NCBI GenBank assembly: GCA_951640165.1
Contig: OX621259.1
Coordinates: 2,418,001-2,482,000 of the forward strand
Source: Pseudoips prasinana
Taxonomy: Eukaryota; Arthropoda; Insecta; Lepidoptera; Nolidae
Reading direction: 5' to 3'
DNA length: 64,000 nucleotides
The notes under the pieces were generated by a model that worked only from the letters and a program-made list of their open reading frames with translations, was not told the DNA's origin and did no database searches. Positions 44,023 through 53,929 of this stretch are shown in pieces. How positions within the stretch are numbered: the stretch's first letter is position 1; each line of letters starts with the position of its first letter. Made by a program: the position numbers and the translations under genes.

Positions 44023-44074
44023 ATGCTGTGTGGTGACGGCGACAAATATGCTGTGTGGTGACGGCGACAAATAT
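44023..44074 (+). repeat. 26-bp tandem duplication
   Basis: tgctgtgtggtgacggcgac aaatat occurs twice without a gap. Confidence 0.85.
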
Positions 44075-44310
44075 CAGAATCAGAATATCATCACCCCATC
44101 TCATCCCGTGGGGGGCGTAGAAGTCGACCCGAGGGAATATCTACCAGAGGATGGGCAGCAGCTTCCTTCTGATTACTATGACCATTTTACTGCGATCTCC
44201 AACCCGTCTGCCAAGCGTGGCGATTATGGCATATCCCCCCAAGACGATTCTTTAGGGAGGCTTGTCCAGCAGTGGACTTATTTAGCTGTAATGATGATGA
44301 TGATTACTCT
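44075..44310 (+). repeat. LINE/SINE 3' end with gtccagcagtggac tail
   Basis: A body with tcatcccgtggggggcgtag is followed by gaggcttgtccagcagtgga and gatgatgatgatt. The ORF over it is repeat-derived. Confidence 0.6.
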
Positions 44311-44319
44311 CATTGCTTG

Positions 44320-44610
44320 ACACGCTCATAGCTAGCTCTCACCGCAAGTGATCGGCGAGGTAAAGCAACTAGGCTCGCGGTCAGTCCATAGATGGGTGAC
44401 CACCATAGTGGTTTTATTTCTGAGCGTCTCCGTGCTTCGGAGGGCACGTTAAGCTGGCGGTCCCGGTTGGAGTCATTCGACAACAGTCGTTAAGCCATGT
44501 CAGAGGCCTACTGGGCGCCTTGAACAACTCTGACCCTAGGGTAACCACTGCCCATACGATAAGTAAGCAAACCCTTTTCACCCCTTCATGGGCTATGTAG
44601 TTCTGTGACG
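44320..44610 (+). repeat. 5S-rRNA-like SINE, copy 1
   Basis: The head reads gatcggcgaggtaaagcaac and gcggtcagtccatagatggg tgacc. It aligns with the internal promoter of insect 5S rRNA (A box, intermediate element, C box) at most positions. A body of about 200 bp follows (cgtgcttcggagggcacgtt, ctactgggcgcc), shared with 46560-46775. Confidence 0.65.
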
Positions 44611-44639
44611 TTGTAGGTATTTTACAAGTAAACATGTAT

Positions 44640-45284
44640 AATATAAGGGTATTTTTATATTAATACAGCTCCTACTATATTTGGGCTACATATTAGAGAG
44701 AAATTTCCGCACGATCCTGGCGTTCGCCAGCAAAAACGCCTCCTGCATGTAACTCTCCAGCCTGATACCAAGTTCTAAACTTTCAAGGTTTAGGGATTTT
44801 GAAATAACTCCATTTGTGGATATAACACTAGGTATGATCGCAGGCCTTTCGATACTCCATCTATTCAAAACTGAGATGTTTTTACTTTTTTTTCTTTTTC
44901 TGAGTGACGGACGTTTTCGTCATACGGTATTCCAAAAAGGATGGTTTTTTCATTTGTTTTGTTACTATTATTACTCTCATTGCTTGACACGCTACCACGA
45001 GACCAGAAATACAATATTATCGTACCATCGACAAGAGACTATAATAACATCACTGTGAAATTACACTAGGTACTGCACAAAATGAGCAAATCTGCAAAAA
45101 CCTTCCTACATTATGCGTCCCTCGGTATTCAACAGATTGCTGCGGAAGATAAGAATGAAATTTCAACCGAAATATGTAAAACAAGTCTACAAAACTGGCT
45201 GTCGCGGGAATGTGTATATCTCTGGGACAGGCGAACAGTGATATGACTATTTATATTTCATGTTTAGTTTTATATTGACGGGCC
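44640..45284. other. no gene seen
   Basis: A 58-codon ATG ORF (45081-45246, KTFLHYASLGIQQIAAEDK) is not recognised. The word cgtcatacggtattccaaaa is shared with about 43930-43960, showing another diverged repeat. Confidence 0.25.
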
Positions 45285-45365
45285 TGCTGGCGTAGTTGGT
45301 AAATGCTTGCTTTTGCTTGTCGTTGTCCAGCAGTGGACATATTTCTGCTGATATGATGATTATGA
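45285..45365 (+). repeat. chimeric SINE: family B head joined to an RTE tail
   Basis: The head ctggcgtagttggtaaatgc is family-B-like. It passes within 30 bp into gttgtccagcagtggacata and ctgatatgatgat, the RTE 3' end. Confidence 0.6.
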
Positions 45366-45628
45366 CCTATAGATCTATCTATCATTTCCAGTAATCTGTG
45401 TAGAGCGAGAAAAATATATGATATGTCTTTTTTCCCTCTCCAGCTAATTCATTCCATAATTTGTCAAAGGTAATAATTATCTTTGCTGGCGAATTTTTTT
45501 ATGTATAACTAAATTTAAACTTTTTTTCCACATGAAGATAGATACAAATAATATAATTAATCAAGTTTTAAGTGTTGTTGACTGGTTTTTTGGAATGATT
45601 ATTAAACTTTTCTATTCTATTGTTACAG

Positions 45629-45721
45629 ATAACAAGTGCAAATGTAAATTCTCCATGACCTACATCCCGCCGGCGCCCACAGTTCTCCAACAGGCATCGG
45701 AACCAAGCACACCAGAAATCG
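45629..45721 (+). CDS. candidate host-gene exon (93 nt, phase 1-1)
   Basis: The acceptor is ctattctattgttacag and the donor gtaata. Of three frames only the phase-1 reading is open. The others hit TGA or TAA within the exon. The peptide is (D)NKCKCKFSMTYIPPAPT followed by VLQQASEPSTPEI. It is Cys- and Pro-rich, perhaps an extracellular or linker segment. Phase matches the exons at 25134, 52040 and 53729. The product is not recognised. Confidence 0.6.
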
Positions 45722-45868
45722 GTAATACTGATTTATATTACTTAGTATTCCTTACAGATAATCGTGTTAATAGCGTCCCCATTACAAAGTTACGATTTTG
45801 GAATCAAAACTTCTTTAGCGATAAAAAATAACCTGATCGAATATTCGTAAGACGGAGAGGATGAGGTG

Positions 45869-45930
45869 TTGGGTACGGTGTAGAAATTTTCTGAATAGTA
45901 GTATTCAGAACATTTCTACACCGTACCCAA
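45869..45930. repeat. hairpin, about 29-bp arms
   Basis: Arms ttgggtacggtgtagaaatt and catttctacaccgtacccaa extend inward through tctgaata / tattcaga with very few mismatches. Confidence 0.88.
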
Positions 45931-46559
45931 TCGGCATGTTTTATGCCTTCTCTCTACATTAGCCACTTCTATCGATTAATTTCAGAGGAAAGCTTAGGCG
46001 TTTCTTCGAACCGAACTTGCTCACGAAAATTCAGCGAAATTATCTCTCACAAAAAAAGGCGGTGGCTGCTGGACTACTAAAACACAAAAAAAAAATTACT
46101 TAAGGAACAATATTACTAACTTAATTGAAAACTTATGAAAATCTTGTGGATTTAAATGATCCCGAACCAAATAAATTAAGATCAACATAGACAGAAAAGA
46201 TAAATTACCTAAGTGAACACGAAATTACATTATTCATTATTAAAACTGAAAAAAATGTAGACTTTAATGAACTTAATAAAGACGACTAAAACAGCTGAAA
46301 GTCTAATTTAATACAGTTTCGTGAAACAAGATTGAAAAACTAAAATGTAATGAAAACAGATTAGCTTACTGAATTGATGATAAAGAAAAGCGCTTTCTAT
46401 ATTCCTTTAGTAAGAGATAATATAAAAAATCACTTTGTAAGACTGTCGTGTCTGGGAATAATATACTATTAAAAAGGCGAGAATAGAAAACTGTGGATTA
46501 AATGGATTTTTATATTAATTGTGGGTAATATTCTACTTTATGATAAATACTTATTGTAT
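45931..46559. other. no gene seen
   Basis: AT-rich, no ORF or repeat border supported. Confidence 0.4.
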
Positions 46560-46775
46560 GGGTAGTGATTACCCTAGTGCCAGAGTTGTTCGAGCCGCCC
46601 AGTAAGCCTCTGATATGGTTTAACGAGTAATGGTTACAACCGGGACCGACAGCTTAACGTGCTTAGCCCTCCGAAGCATGGAGACGCTCAGATATTAAAC
46701 CACTTTGGTGGTCATCCATCAATGGACTGACCGTGAGCATAGTTGCTTAAACTCGCCGATCGATTACGGAACGGT
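46560..46775 (-). repeat. 5S-rRNA-like SINE, copy 2
   Basis: The reverse complement has aatcgatcggcgagtttaag caac and cacggtcagtccattgatgg atgacc, then the same body as copy 1 (ctgagcgtctccatgcttcg, aacaactctggcactagggt). Confidence 0.65.
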
Positions 46776-46854
46776 GAGAACATCTAGTTATGACAAATTA
46801 AAGATAACGAAGCTTTTTGATGTGATACTTCTATATCGGCAGTCAGACCGACTG

Positions 46855-46985
46855 TAGCTAGCAGTAGCTACGGCAGCCACGGAGGCCGTGGCTACGCAAG
46901 CCGTAGCTACGCAAGCCGTGGCTACGCAAGTCGTAGCTACGCAAGCCGTAACTACGCGAGCCATGGGTAAGCAAGCCGTGCAACC
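46855..46985. repeat. 15-bp minisatellite (gtagctacgcaagcc)
   Basis: About seven tandem units with g/a variation. A minus-strand frame reads repeats of ACVAT, but this is a by-product of the repeat. Confidence 0.88.
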
Positions 46986-47609
46986 CATATTCCAAGTTAA
47001 ATAATTTTTATTCAGAATAATGAACTCGCTAAAATAGATAAATATCAATTGATAGTATCCTATAGATTTTGATTTATTAAGTAAAAGAGTCTAGACAGAC
47101 CGACGGACTGAGAGAAAAATAAATAATTCTATAGAAGTACCTTTCTATCTTTATAAACGTAACAATTTGTAATGAAGATCCAATTATAAGGCATTTTTAT
47201 TTTACGACTTGCGTCGCCACAATCGATCACTAGGATAGTTATACTGTTAGCGGCAAATTCGAATATAATCATTACACTAGTCACTAATTTGGATAATTAC
47301 CCGTAAAAAATAATTTAATAGTGCATTATTAACGCCAGGCGTACCGTAACGGGCGACATTTTTTTTATAATCAGAAAAGCCACTACATTAAAATTTAACA
47401 CAAAAATAGTTTAAATTATGCGAAACCATATTGTTTTCAGCAGTTTTGAGAGGTGAATGTTCGTTCTTTTTCTTTTGAAGAAAAGTATTTGATATGTGTT
47501 TTGAGTTATCAAAATATCTTTAGACGACTATCAAACTGCCATCTGGTACCAAAGTAGGCAGAGTCTATTCTATGGCAACCAGACAGAACAAATAATTGCG
47601 CTATCAAAA
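46986..47609. other. no gene seen
   Basis: AT-rich, no supported feature. Confidence 0.35.
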
Positions 47610-47705
47610 AAAAATTTGTCTCTGGTGGGAGCCGAACTCACGATCTCTAAGTTAGCAGTCACGATCACAAACCACTAGAGCAACAGGCCAGTCAACTACG
47701 GTGTG
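47610..47705 (-). repeat. SINE tRNA-like head
   Basis: Reverse B box ggtgggagccgaactcacga and A box caaaccactagagcaacagg. The tail is absent. Confidence 0.6.
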
Positions 47706-47921
47706 AAGTTAATGTAGTGTACTTGCTATTTGAAATGAAATAATAAATCAAATATACGGGCTGGCTGAGGAGTTGACGTCCAAACGCAAAATTTAGATAC
47801 TTTATGATGAGGAGTACCCATTAAAAAAAAAAAAAAAAAATCACCACCATGTAATGTTCTACGATTTTGCGTAGTTTCCGAGATAGACATTTTTAATGAT
47901 TTTTTTCGTAAATTTCACCTA

Positions 47922-50884
47922 AGAAGAAGAAGAAGTACACTTTATTGCAAAAATAAGTAAAACATAACAATGGTTACAAACACGGACATAAAGTTATTAT
48001 GCAATTGGCGGCCTTATCGCTAAAAGCGATCTCTTCCAGGCAACCATTGTGCGTTGAATGGACCAGAATTGAAAATAACCTGATGAAGGTAGCAGAAGAT
48101 GTACTAATTGCAATTAGAAGTTATTAATCTAAATTAATCTAATATTACGTACGAATACGTAACTAGAGTCATACGACTATACATATACATAAATAGATAC
48201 ATACATAGATACATACATATAAATAGATAGATATATACATATGTATAAATATATTTACAAATATAAGTGTAAGGATATCATTTCACAATAGGAAAGCAGT
48301 ATATTTATTGCCTAGTAGATAACGTCAAATAGTGCTGTTTCACCATATTTTTAAATACATGCTGTGATTGAGCGCACCTGATCTGTATTGGCAGCGCATT
48401 CCATAAGCGCACAGCTTGTACACTGAAGGATTTGTCGGTGAAATTAGTGGAATGCGCTGGCATTTTGAGTCGTAAGTTTTCTGAAGACCGCAAGAGTCTC
48501 GAATGAGTTGAGTGAAGAAACTTGAAACGTTCCTTGAGATAGAGAGGAGTAGCGGGATTGAACAGAATACTGTATAGAAGCGTGACAATGTGAGTATTCC
48601 GACGAAGTCTTATGGGCAGCCACTTGAGTTTAGTGCGAAATTCAGAGACGTGATCATATTTACGCAAACCAAATATGAATCGTATACAGAAGTTTTTAAG
48701 TCGCTCAAGTTTATCAAGTTGGTCCTCCGTGACATCAAGATAACTGGTATCACCATAGTCAAGGATAGGGAGAAGCAAGGACTGCGCAAGTGCAATTTTG
48801 GTAGCAGTAGGCAGAAAGTTTCGTAGGCGTCTTAGGGAACTAGCAGAAGCAAACATCTTTCTGCTAACTTCTTGTATTTGTGGACCCCAGGAAAGAGTCT
48901 TGTCTATATAAATACCTAAATTCTTCACCTTGTCAGTATAAGGTATAACAGTGCCGTTGAAAACAACATGGGGAATTTGGGACCAATCAACATTAGTAAT
49001 TTTCCGAGAGCTGCCAACAACAATGACTTGACACTTTTCTGGATTAACATTGATACCATATCTCATGCTCCACTTGCTTATATGAGATAAGTCTTTGTTA
49101 ATGACATTAATGGCTTCCGATAGCTTGTCAAAAGGTGTTTGGGTGTATATTTGAAGATCATCTGCGTAAAGGTGGTAGGCTGAAATAAGTTGGTCAGAAA
49201 TAGCATTAATAAATATAGCGAAAAGCAAAGGAGATAAAACGCCACCCTGTGGTACACCAGCAGTAGTATCACACCAAGAAGAGAAAGAGTCTTCTATGCG
49301 AACCCGCTGCCGACGTCCAAACAGGTAACTGCGAAACCAGTCAATTACCGTTGGAGATATGTTAATAGAGCGTAAAATGGCCAAAAGGATGTCAAAATCT
49401 ACCGTGTTAAAGGCATTGCTGAAATCCAACAATGTAAGCACTGTCATTTTGCCATTTTCCACGCCTGTCCTGATATCTTCCGTAACATTGATCAAGGCTG
49501 TGGTCGTACTGTGATCTGGACGAAAACCGGATTGGTAAGGATTGAGGAGATTGTTCTTGCGTAGGAACACACTGAGTTGGTTATGGATGAGTCGCTCAAG
49601 AACTTTGGATAGAAAAGGAAGTATAGATATTGGACGGTACTGGGAAATTGAAATGGGATGGGATTTCTTTGGAAAAGGAATGATATGTGCGTTTTTCCAC
49701 AAGGATGGAAAGACACCACTAGAAATGGAAAAATTGAGGATATGGCAGATAATGGGAAGGATTTCGTCAAGGATAGGTAGGATCATGTTACGGCTAATAC
49801 AGTCGCTACCAATAGCATTAGATGCTATTGACAATACGCTCGTCTTAACATCACAAGCAGAGAATTGACTAAAGACAAAATGTGGAAAGTTGGGAGCCGG
49901 GAAAGATGATAAATAGTTGATTGTGGAGGTTTTTACAGTCCTGTCAAAGTTGGACGAAGATGAGAAGTGCTGATTAAGCAAGTTGAGGTCTAGGTCTTTG
50001 GGAATACTATCTTGTCGTGATTTTCCGACCCCCATAGATCTAAGAAATTTCCATACTTTCGCTGGGTCTCCATTTTGAACAGATTTATGAATATGCTGGC
50101 GTTGTGCATCCCTACACACCTTATTACAGTGATTTCTTATACTGATATATATATCCCGGTGATGATCAGTTTTTCGTATCTTCATTTTAGTTTTTGCTAT
50201 AACTTTCTTATGGAGAAGTATTTTTATATCATCTGAAAGCCAAGGTGCTGGAAGATGTTTCAATCTGATAGGCCGGACAGGAGCATGTTTGTCGTAGATA
50301 TTGACTATTGTTGACGTAAAAATATCGACTTTTTTATCAATGGTGATAGCGTTAAGGAGCGTTGTCCAATCAATGCTGCTGGCGTCCTCTAGAAGATTAG
50401 TAAGGTTAATGCTACCAAAATTGCGCTGCAAGAGAATTTTTGGCTTAGACTTAGGCGGCCGAATTTTGTATGAAAGGTAGATAAGATCATGATAGCGTGA
50501 AGACATGCAAAGCATGAAGGCGTCGGCAGAACACTGTCCGTGTTTAGCAACGTGTTGAGAAGAAGAAACAAAAATAAGATCGAGAAGTGAAGGAGTAGAG
50601 TTAGGAAAATTATGCGTAGCATTTAGTGGAAGGATAGATAAGTTATTAGATTCAAGTAGAGAGACAAGGCGAGATGAGCGATAATCATTCTTTAAGAGAC
50701 ATGTATTGAAATCCCCCATGACTATGGTGTGACTGTAAGAAGGGAGAACGTTTTCTAGGAGTTTTTCCAAAGAGGAGAAATAATTTACCCTTAAAGACGG
50801 GCTATAATATACACCAAGTAAAATTTTTCGATGACTAAGCTCGACTTCAATGAATAGATGCTCGCCTGCGGTTGATGGGGGCGG
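47922..50884 (-). mobile_element. 5'-truncated LINE with long intact RT
   Basis: Minus orientation. The 3' end has a gaagaagaagaag (ttc repeat) tail at 47922, a 3' UTR with a gata/tacata microsatellite (48180-48260), then the ORF. The 5' junction is about 50884, within the endonuclease. Confidence 0.85.
48305..50770 (-). CDS. LINE ORF2: endonuclease C-terminal part and complete reverse transcriptase
   Basis: 821 codons from the first ATG. The frame is open upstream to about 50880 (FIEVELSHRKILLGVYYSPS), so the true start was lost. The AP-endonuclease end has VMGDFNTCLL and PSLLDLIFVSS. The RT has motif A LLDFSNAFNTVDFD, B AGVPQGGVLSPLLFAIF and C YHLYADDLQIY, all catalytic Asp residues present. 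A thumb (NLGIYIDKTLSWGPQI) and a C-terminal domain (RLWNALPIQIR) follow. It belongs to the CR1/Jockey supergroup. There is no frameshift in 2.5 kb, so the insertion is young, but the missing endonuclease start means it cannot be autonomous. Confidence 0.88.
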   Translation of the reverse strand: MEKLLENVLPSYSHTIVMGDFNTCLLKNDYRSSRLVSLLESNNLSILPLNATHNFPNSTPSLLDLIFVSSSQHVAKHGQCSADAFMLCMSSRYHDLIYLSYKIRPPKSKPKILLQRNFGSINLTNLLEDASSIDWTTLLNAITIDKKVDIFTSTIVNIYDKHAPVRPIRLKHLPAPWLSDDIKILLHKKVIAKTKMKIRKTDHHRDIYISIRNHCNKVCRDAQRQHIHKSVQNGDPAKVWKFLRSMGVGKSRQDSIPKDLDLNLLNQHFSSSSNFDRTVKTSTINYLSSFPAPNFPHFVFSQFSACDVKTSVLSIASNAIGSDCISRNMILPILDEILPIICHILNFSISSGVFPSLWKNAHIIPFPKKSHPISISQYRPISILPFLSKVLERLIHNQLSVFLRKNNLLNPYQSGFRPDHSTTTALINVTEDIRTGVENGKMTVLTLLDFSNAFNTVDFDILLAILRSINISPTVIDWFRSYLFGRRQRVRIEDSFSSWCDTTAGVPQGGVLSPLLFAIFINAISDQLISAYHLYADDLQIYTQTPFDKLSEAINVINKDLSHISKWSMRYGINVNPEKCQVIVVGSSRKITNVDWSQIPHVVFNGTVIPYTDKVKNLGIYIDKTLSWGPQIQEVSRKMFASASSLRRLRNFLPTATKIALAQSLLLPILDYGDTSYLDVTEDQLDKLERLKNFCIRFIFGLRKYDHVSEFRTKLKWLPIRLRRNTHIVTLLYSILFNPATPLYLKERFKFLHSTHSRLLRSSENLRLKMPAHSTNFTDKSFSVQAVRLWNALPIQIRCAQSQHVFKNMVKQHYLTLSTRQ

Positions 50885-51176
50885 CTAACTTCAGCTTTCG
50901 ATTTTGTTCTCGTTCTGTTGAACATTTCTGGCTCAGTTTTTTTGTGATAACTAATTAGCATAGATTAACTTAACACCTAAAAGTATGGTTTATCTAATCA
51001 TTGCAGAACTGACTTAGAATTTATTTGAAAGTTCAAAATTAGGGTTTGAGCTCAGGACTCATAAATTATCAAAGTATCAAAAAAAACGCAAAATCATAGG
51101 GGGTGATTCGGATACTCCTCAGCTTAAAGTATCTAAATTTTGCGTTTGAACGTCAACTCCTCGGCCAGCCTGTATA

Positions 51177-52039
51177 TAACGTTATTATTCCCCCGCTTTT
51201 AAATGGACCTTTTACAAGTTTTCAACAAAATACTTGCGAAAGACTTTACAGTGGGTTGTTACGAGTTAGAAATGTTCCAGACGTCTCTTGTTCATTTCTT
51301 TTGAGCTTGAAAATGTAGTACAAAGAGGATCTAAAATGTAAATAGCGTATTCCTGTTTCATTTTAAATTCACTTTGTGTGTCACGCGAGCCTTGGTTGAT
51401 TTAGCGCATTATAGCCAAATATATGACTTGTGAAGAGAGATGTCTGGTTATGTTCATGTATTTTTTTATGGTTCTGTAGAAAACTATTGTACTATATTTT
51501 CTTCAGAATGCTCCCTAGATTAAGTATTATGTTAACTTTGTGGATATAAAACAAAATCACTCTTAAAATTCATTCAAACTGGTGAAAAGCTTTCGCGTCA
51601 TTACCCTTGTTATTTATGTCGATAGATGTGAAATAACTGGTAGAGTCGCTTTTGTCGAAATAAGTAAATTACTTTTAGGTGTAGCTTACTGTTAGGGCTG
51701 TCAATTTAGACAGTGGTTATCTTAACCCATAAATAGTTGTTCTGAGTCTGGATGTAGTTTGTGTCCGTCTATTATATTATTATGTTTGTAAAGTACCCAG
51801 GGATTAGAATCCTTAAAGCGAGCGTTGTCCTTAAAAAAAATATAAAAATAGTTGGAGTACTTCAAAGCGTCCAAAAGCCGTTTGACGCGCTTCGTAATTA
51901 TTTTTATTTTTAATATAACGGCCGCAGTAACTAAACTATAGAATCGGCAGAAACGCATTATATAATTCAAATATGTTTTGTAATAAGTAGTGTATATGTT
52001 ACTATTGAAATAATATATTGTGTAATCTTTGTATCGCAG
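51177..52039. other. intron-like sequence with a SINE scrap
   Basis: A SINE family A fragment lies at 51725-51835 (cccataaatagttgttctga, gtgtccgtctattata). No ORF supported. Confidence 0.5.
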
Positions 52040-52156
52040 TGACGGAACCCCCCTCGTTGACTCGCGTGTGCTCCTGCTTCCAGAGCACCAAGCCCGTGTT
52101 GCCTGAGTTACCTGAACCTATCTGTTTGCAATTCATTGGTCTCCCACTACGGACAG
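52040..52156 (+). CDS. candidate host-gene exon (117 nt, phase 1-1)
   Basis: The acceptor is ctttgtatcgcag and the donor gtaaat. Only the phase-1 frame is open. It reads TEPPSLTRVCSCFQSTKPV, then LPELPEPICLQFIGLPLRT. Its GC content and codon use differ sharply from the flanking AT-rich introns. Cys and Pro are frequent, as in the exon at 45629. The family is not recognised. Confidence 0.65.
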
Positions 52157-52679
52157 GTAAATAAAAGATTATAGCTTTGCAATTTTTGTTTGTATAAATA
52201 ATCTCATCAAAACATATATGCCTAGGTTATTGACTTCAACGACAAAAGAAGTGAAAATTAAATAAAAAAATTAAAATTAAAGTTTATTTATAACAACATA
52301 AATTATCATTTCTTCTTATAACTTAGAATGATATATTGTATCCTAAGGTCTAACTTGGCTAGTTCACATATACGAATTATTATGATCAATTGCTAGTTTA
52401 TACCAGGAAGTCATATAAGGAATAAAAAAATAAGGGCCGACAAGTAAAAGGTTTAAAACTTGCGAAGGCAATAATTCGTAAGTATATGAAAACTTAGTTA
52501 CCAATAATTGGCAAGTTCTAAGGCAGCTAGCACCAACTTAGTACACCTAGGGTGTGTAGTATACAAATATGTAATAAACAAAATCAAACACATTAAAATC
52601 AAATTATAGTCTCATCAATCAAACTATTTGAAACGCACCATATATACCCAACATGTATTTCAATTGTTTTATTAAACCA
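52157..52679. other. no gene seen
   Basis: AT-rich intron-like sequence. Confidence 0.4.
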
Positions 52680-52875
52680 TTAAGGACTATCAAGGAATTG
52701 TTGCTCAAGTGCTTCCATTGTTTGGCGCCTTGGAGCTCTCAATGAAATAACATCCCTAGAGACTGAACCTTGGAATTTGAACCTTTGAAGTATTATCTTT
52801 TTTGCATGAGCATTTTTTCTACGGGCAATTGTAACACAGTTTGATAAAACTTTTGACTTTATGACAGTATTTTTC
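52680..52875 (-). CDS. possible terminal exon of a minus-strand gene
   Basis: Read on minus, a pyrimidine-bearing acceptor (aatttttcag) precedes 65 codons with a basic character (IARRKNAHAKKIILQRFKF, SLRAPRRQTMEALEQQFLD) and a stop. AATAAA follows within about 10 nt. Upstream the open frame runs into a Helitron end, so it does not begin there. It could be a small host exon or an old retro-copy. The product is not recognised. Confidence 0.3.
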
Positions 52876-52945
52876 CTGAAAAATTTCTTAAATAATCTAT
52901 AACTAGTACTAAAATTGTGGCAAGAGAATAAAATATTATTATTAA

Positions 52946-53257
52946 CTAGCTGTGCCCGCGACTTCATCCGCGTGTTAATTAGTTTATTTCGTTTTTCTTA
53001 TAAAATAAAAGACTTTTTCGAAAATAAAAGTAGCCTAAGTTACTCCTTATTACATCAGCTACCTGTCAATAAAAGTGCCATCAAAATCGGTCCAGCCATT
53101 TCAGAGATTAGCCGGAATAAACAGACAGACAGACAGACAAAAATTGTAAAAAATGTAATTTTGGTGTATGTACCGTATATATATTCATATTAATGTAGTA
53201 AAAACCGGTTATTTCAATATTACAAACAGACACTCCAATTTTATTTATTTGTATAGA
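52946..53257 (-). mobile_element. non-autonomous Helitron, 312 bp
   Basis: On minus it begins TCTATACAAATAAATAAAAT before tggagtgtctg, and ends acgcgg-atgaagt-cgcggg hairpin, cacagCTAG. The flanks are A and T. It resembles the Helitron ends at 29547 and 63552. Confidence 0.82.
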
Positions 53258-53728
53258 TATGCTTTATCTATCACTGCAATTATTCTTTTTTGAATCACAG
53301 AATACAGGTTAAAAGTACAAGTTGTTATGTTGCTATTGTGCTCCATAATCTACCTTAAAACAAGGCATGCGAACAGTATTTTTTATTTTTACAACATCTT
53401 TAATAATATTCATGTAGTAGAAACTAATTAGTATTTAAGAATCAGTAGATACAATTTAACCACGCATTGCATTGCATTAAAATAACAATTAATTAAATAA
53501 AATAATGACAAAACTAACAAAATTAAATCAAAAGTAGCAAAATAATGTCAATGCATAGTGTAAGAGTCAAAAAAGTTTTCAAGGAAGTAAGTCAAAGTCT
53601 TGGAACTTAAGTTCACACCAAGAGTGAAGTCGACTTTATTCTATTACCACAATGTACAAATTCCAAATTGTAGTATTTTTTTAATAGATACAGTAACATG
53701 TATATTAAACTTCCTAAATATATATCAG
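53258..53728. other. no gene seen
   Basis: AT-rich intron-like sequence. Confidence 0.4.
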
Positions 53729-53833
53729 TGCGAACGCGTACGCTGACTCTGCGTAACGTGTCGGTGGCGACGGCGCGCTGGAGTGCCGCCGTCCGACGGT
53801 GGCCGCGCGCACGTGTCAGGACCCTCGGCTCGG
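53729..53833 (+). CDS. candidate host-gene exon (105 nt, phase 1-1)
   Basis: The acceptor is ctaaatatatatcag and the donor gtgagt. The exon is strikingly GC-rich in an AT-rich setting. Only the phase-1 frame is open: RTRTLTLRNVSVATARWS, then AAVRRWPRARVRTLGS, a basic peptide. The phase fits the exon at 52040. An antisense ORF overlaps but lacks splice signals. Confidence 0.6.
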
Positions 53834-53929
53834 GTGAGTTATACATCCTTATCAACTCGAACTCAGTAGCGAAATTTTCACGGTACAGTTTGAACCACCT
53901 ACGGTACAGTTTTAACCAACCTGACTTAA

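Larger units (their letters stand above)
47757..51172. mobile_element. TIR element split by a LINE
   Basis: The left end cgggctggctgaggagttga and the right end (reverse of caggctggccgaggagttga) pair over about 100 bp. Both sides carry TATA (47753-47756, 51173-51176), a likely 4-bp target duplication. The pieces are 47757-47921 and 50885-51172. A relative's end is at 28779-28930. No transposase is present, so it is MITE-like. Confidence 0.7.

Noticed and set aside
45081..45246. 58-codon ORF starting MSKSAKTFLHYASLG
   Set aside because: No recognisable family, no splice or poly(A) signals, and repeat words nearby. Kept only as a remark.
46855..46985. Short regular repeats that could suggest a CRISPR array
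   Set aside because: The units are contiguous 15-mers without spacers in a eukaryotic sequence.
46788..47048. Minus-strand ORF with ACVAT repeats
   Set aside because: It is the translation of the 15-bp minisatellite.
48180..48262. tacata/gata microsatellite as an independent feature
   Set aside because: It lies in the 3' UTR of the LINE at 47922-50884 and is treated as part of it.
53613..53855. Minus-strand ORF over the GC-rich exon at 53729-53833
   Set aside because: The sense strand has matching splice signals and phase. The antisense frame has none.
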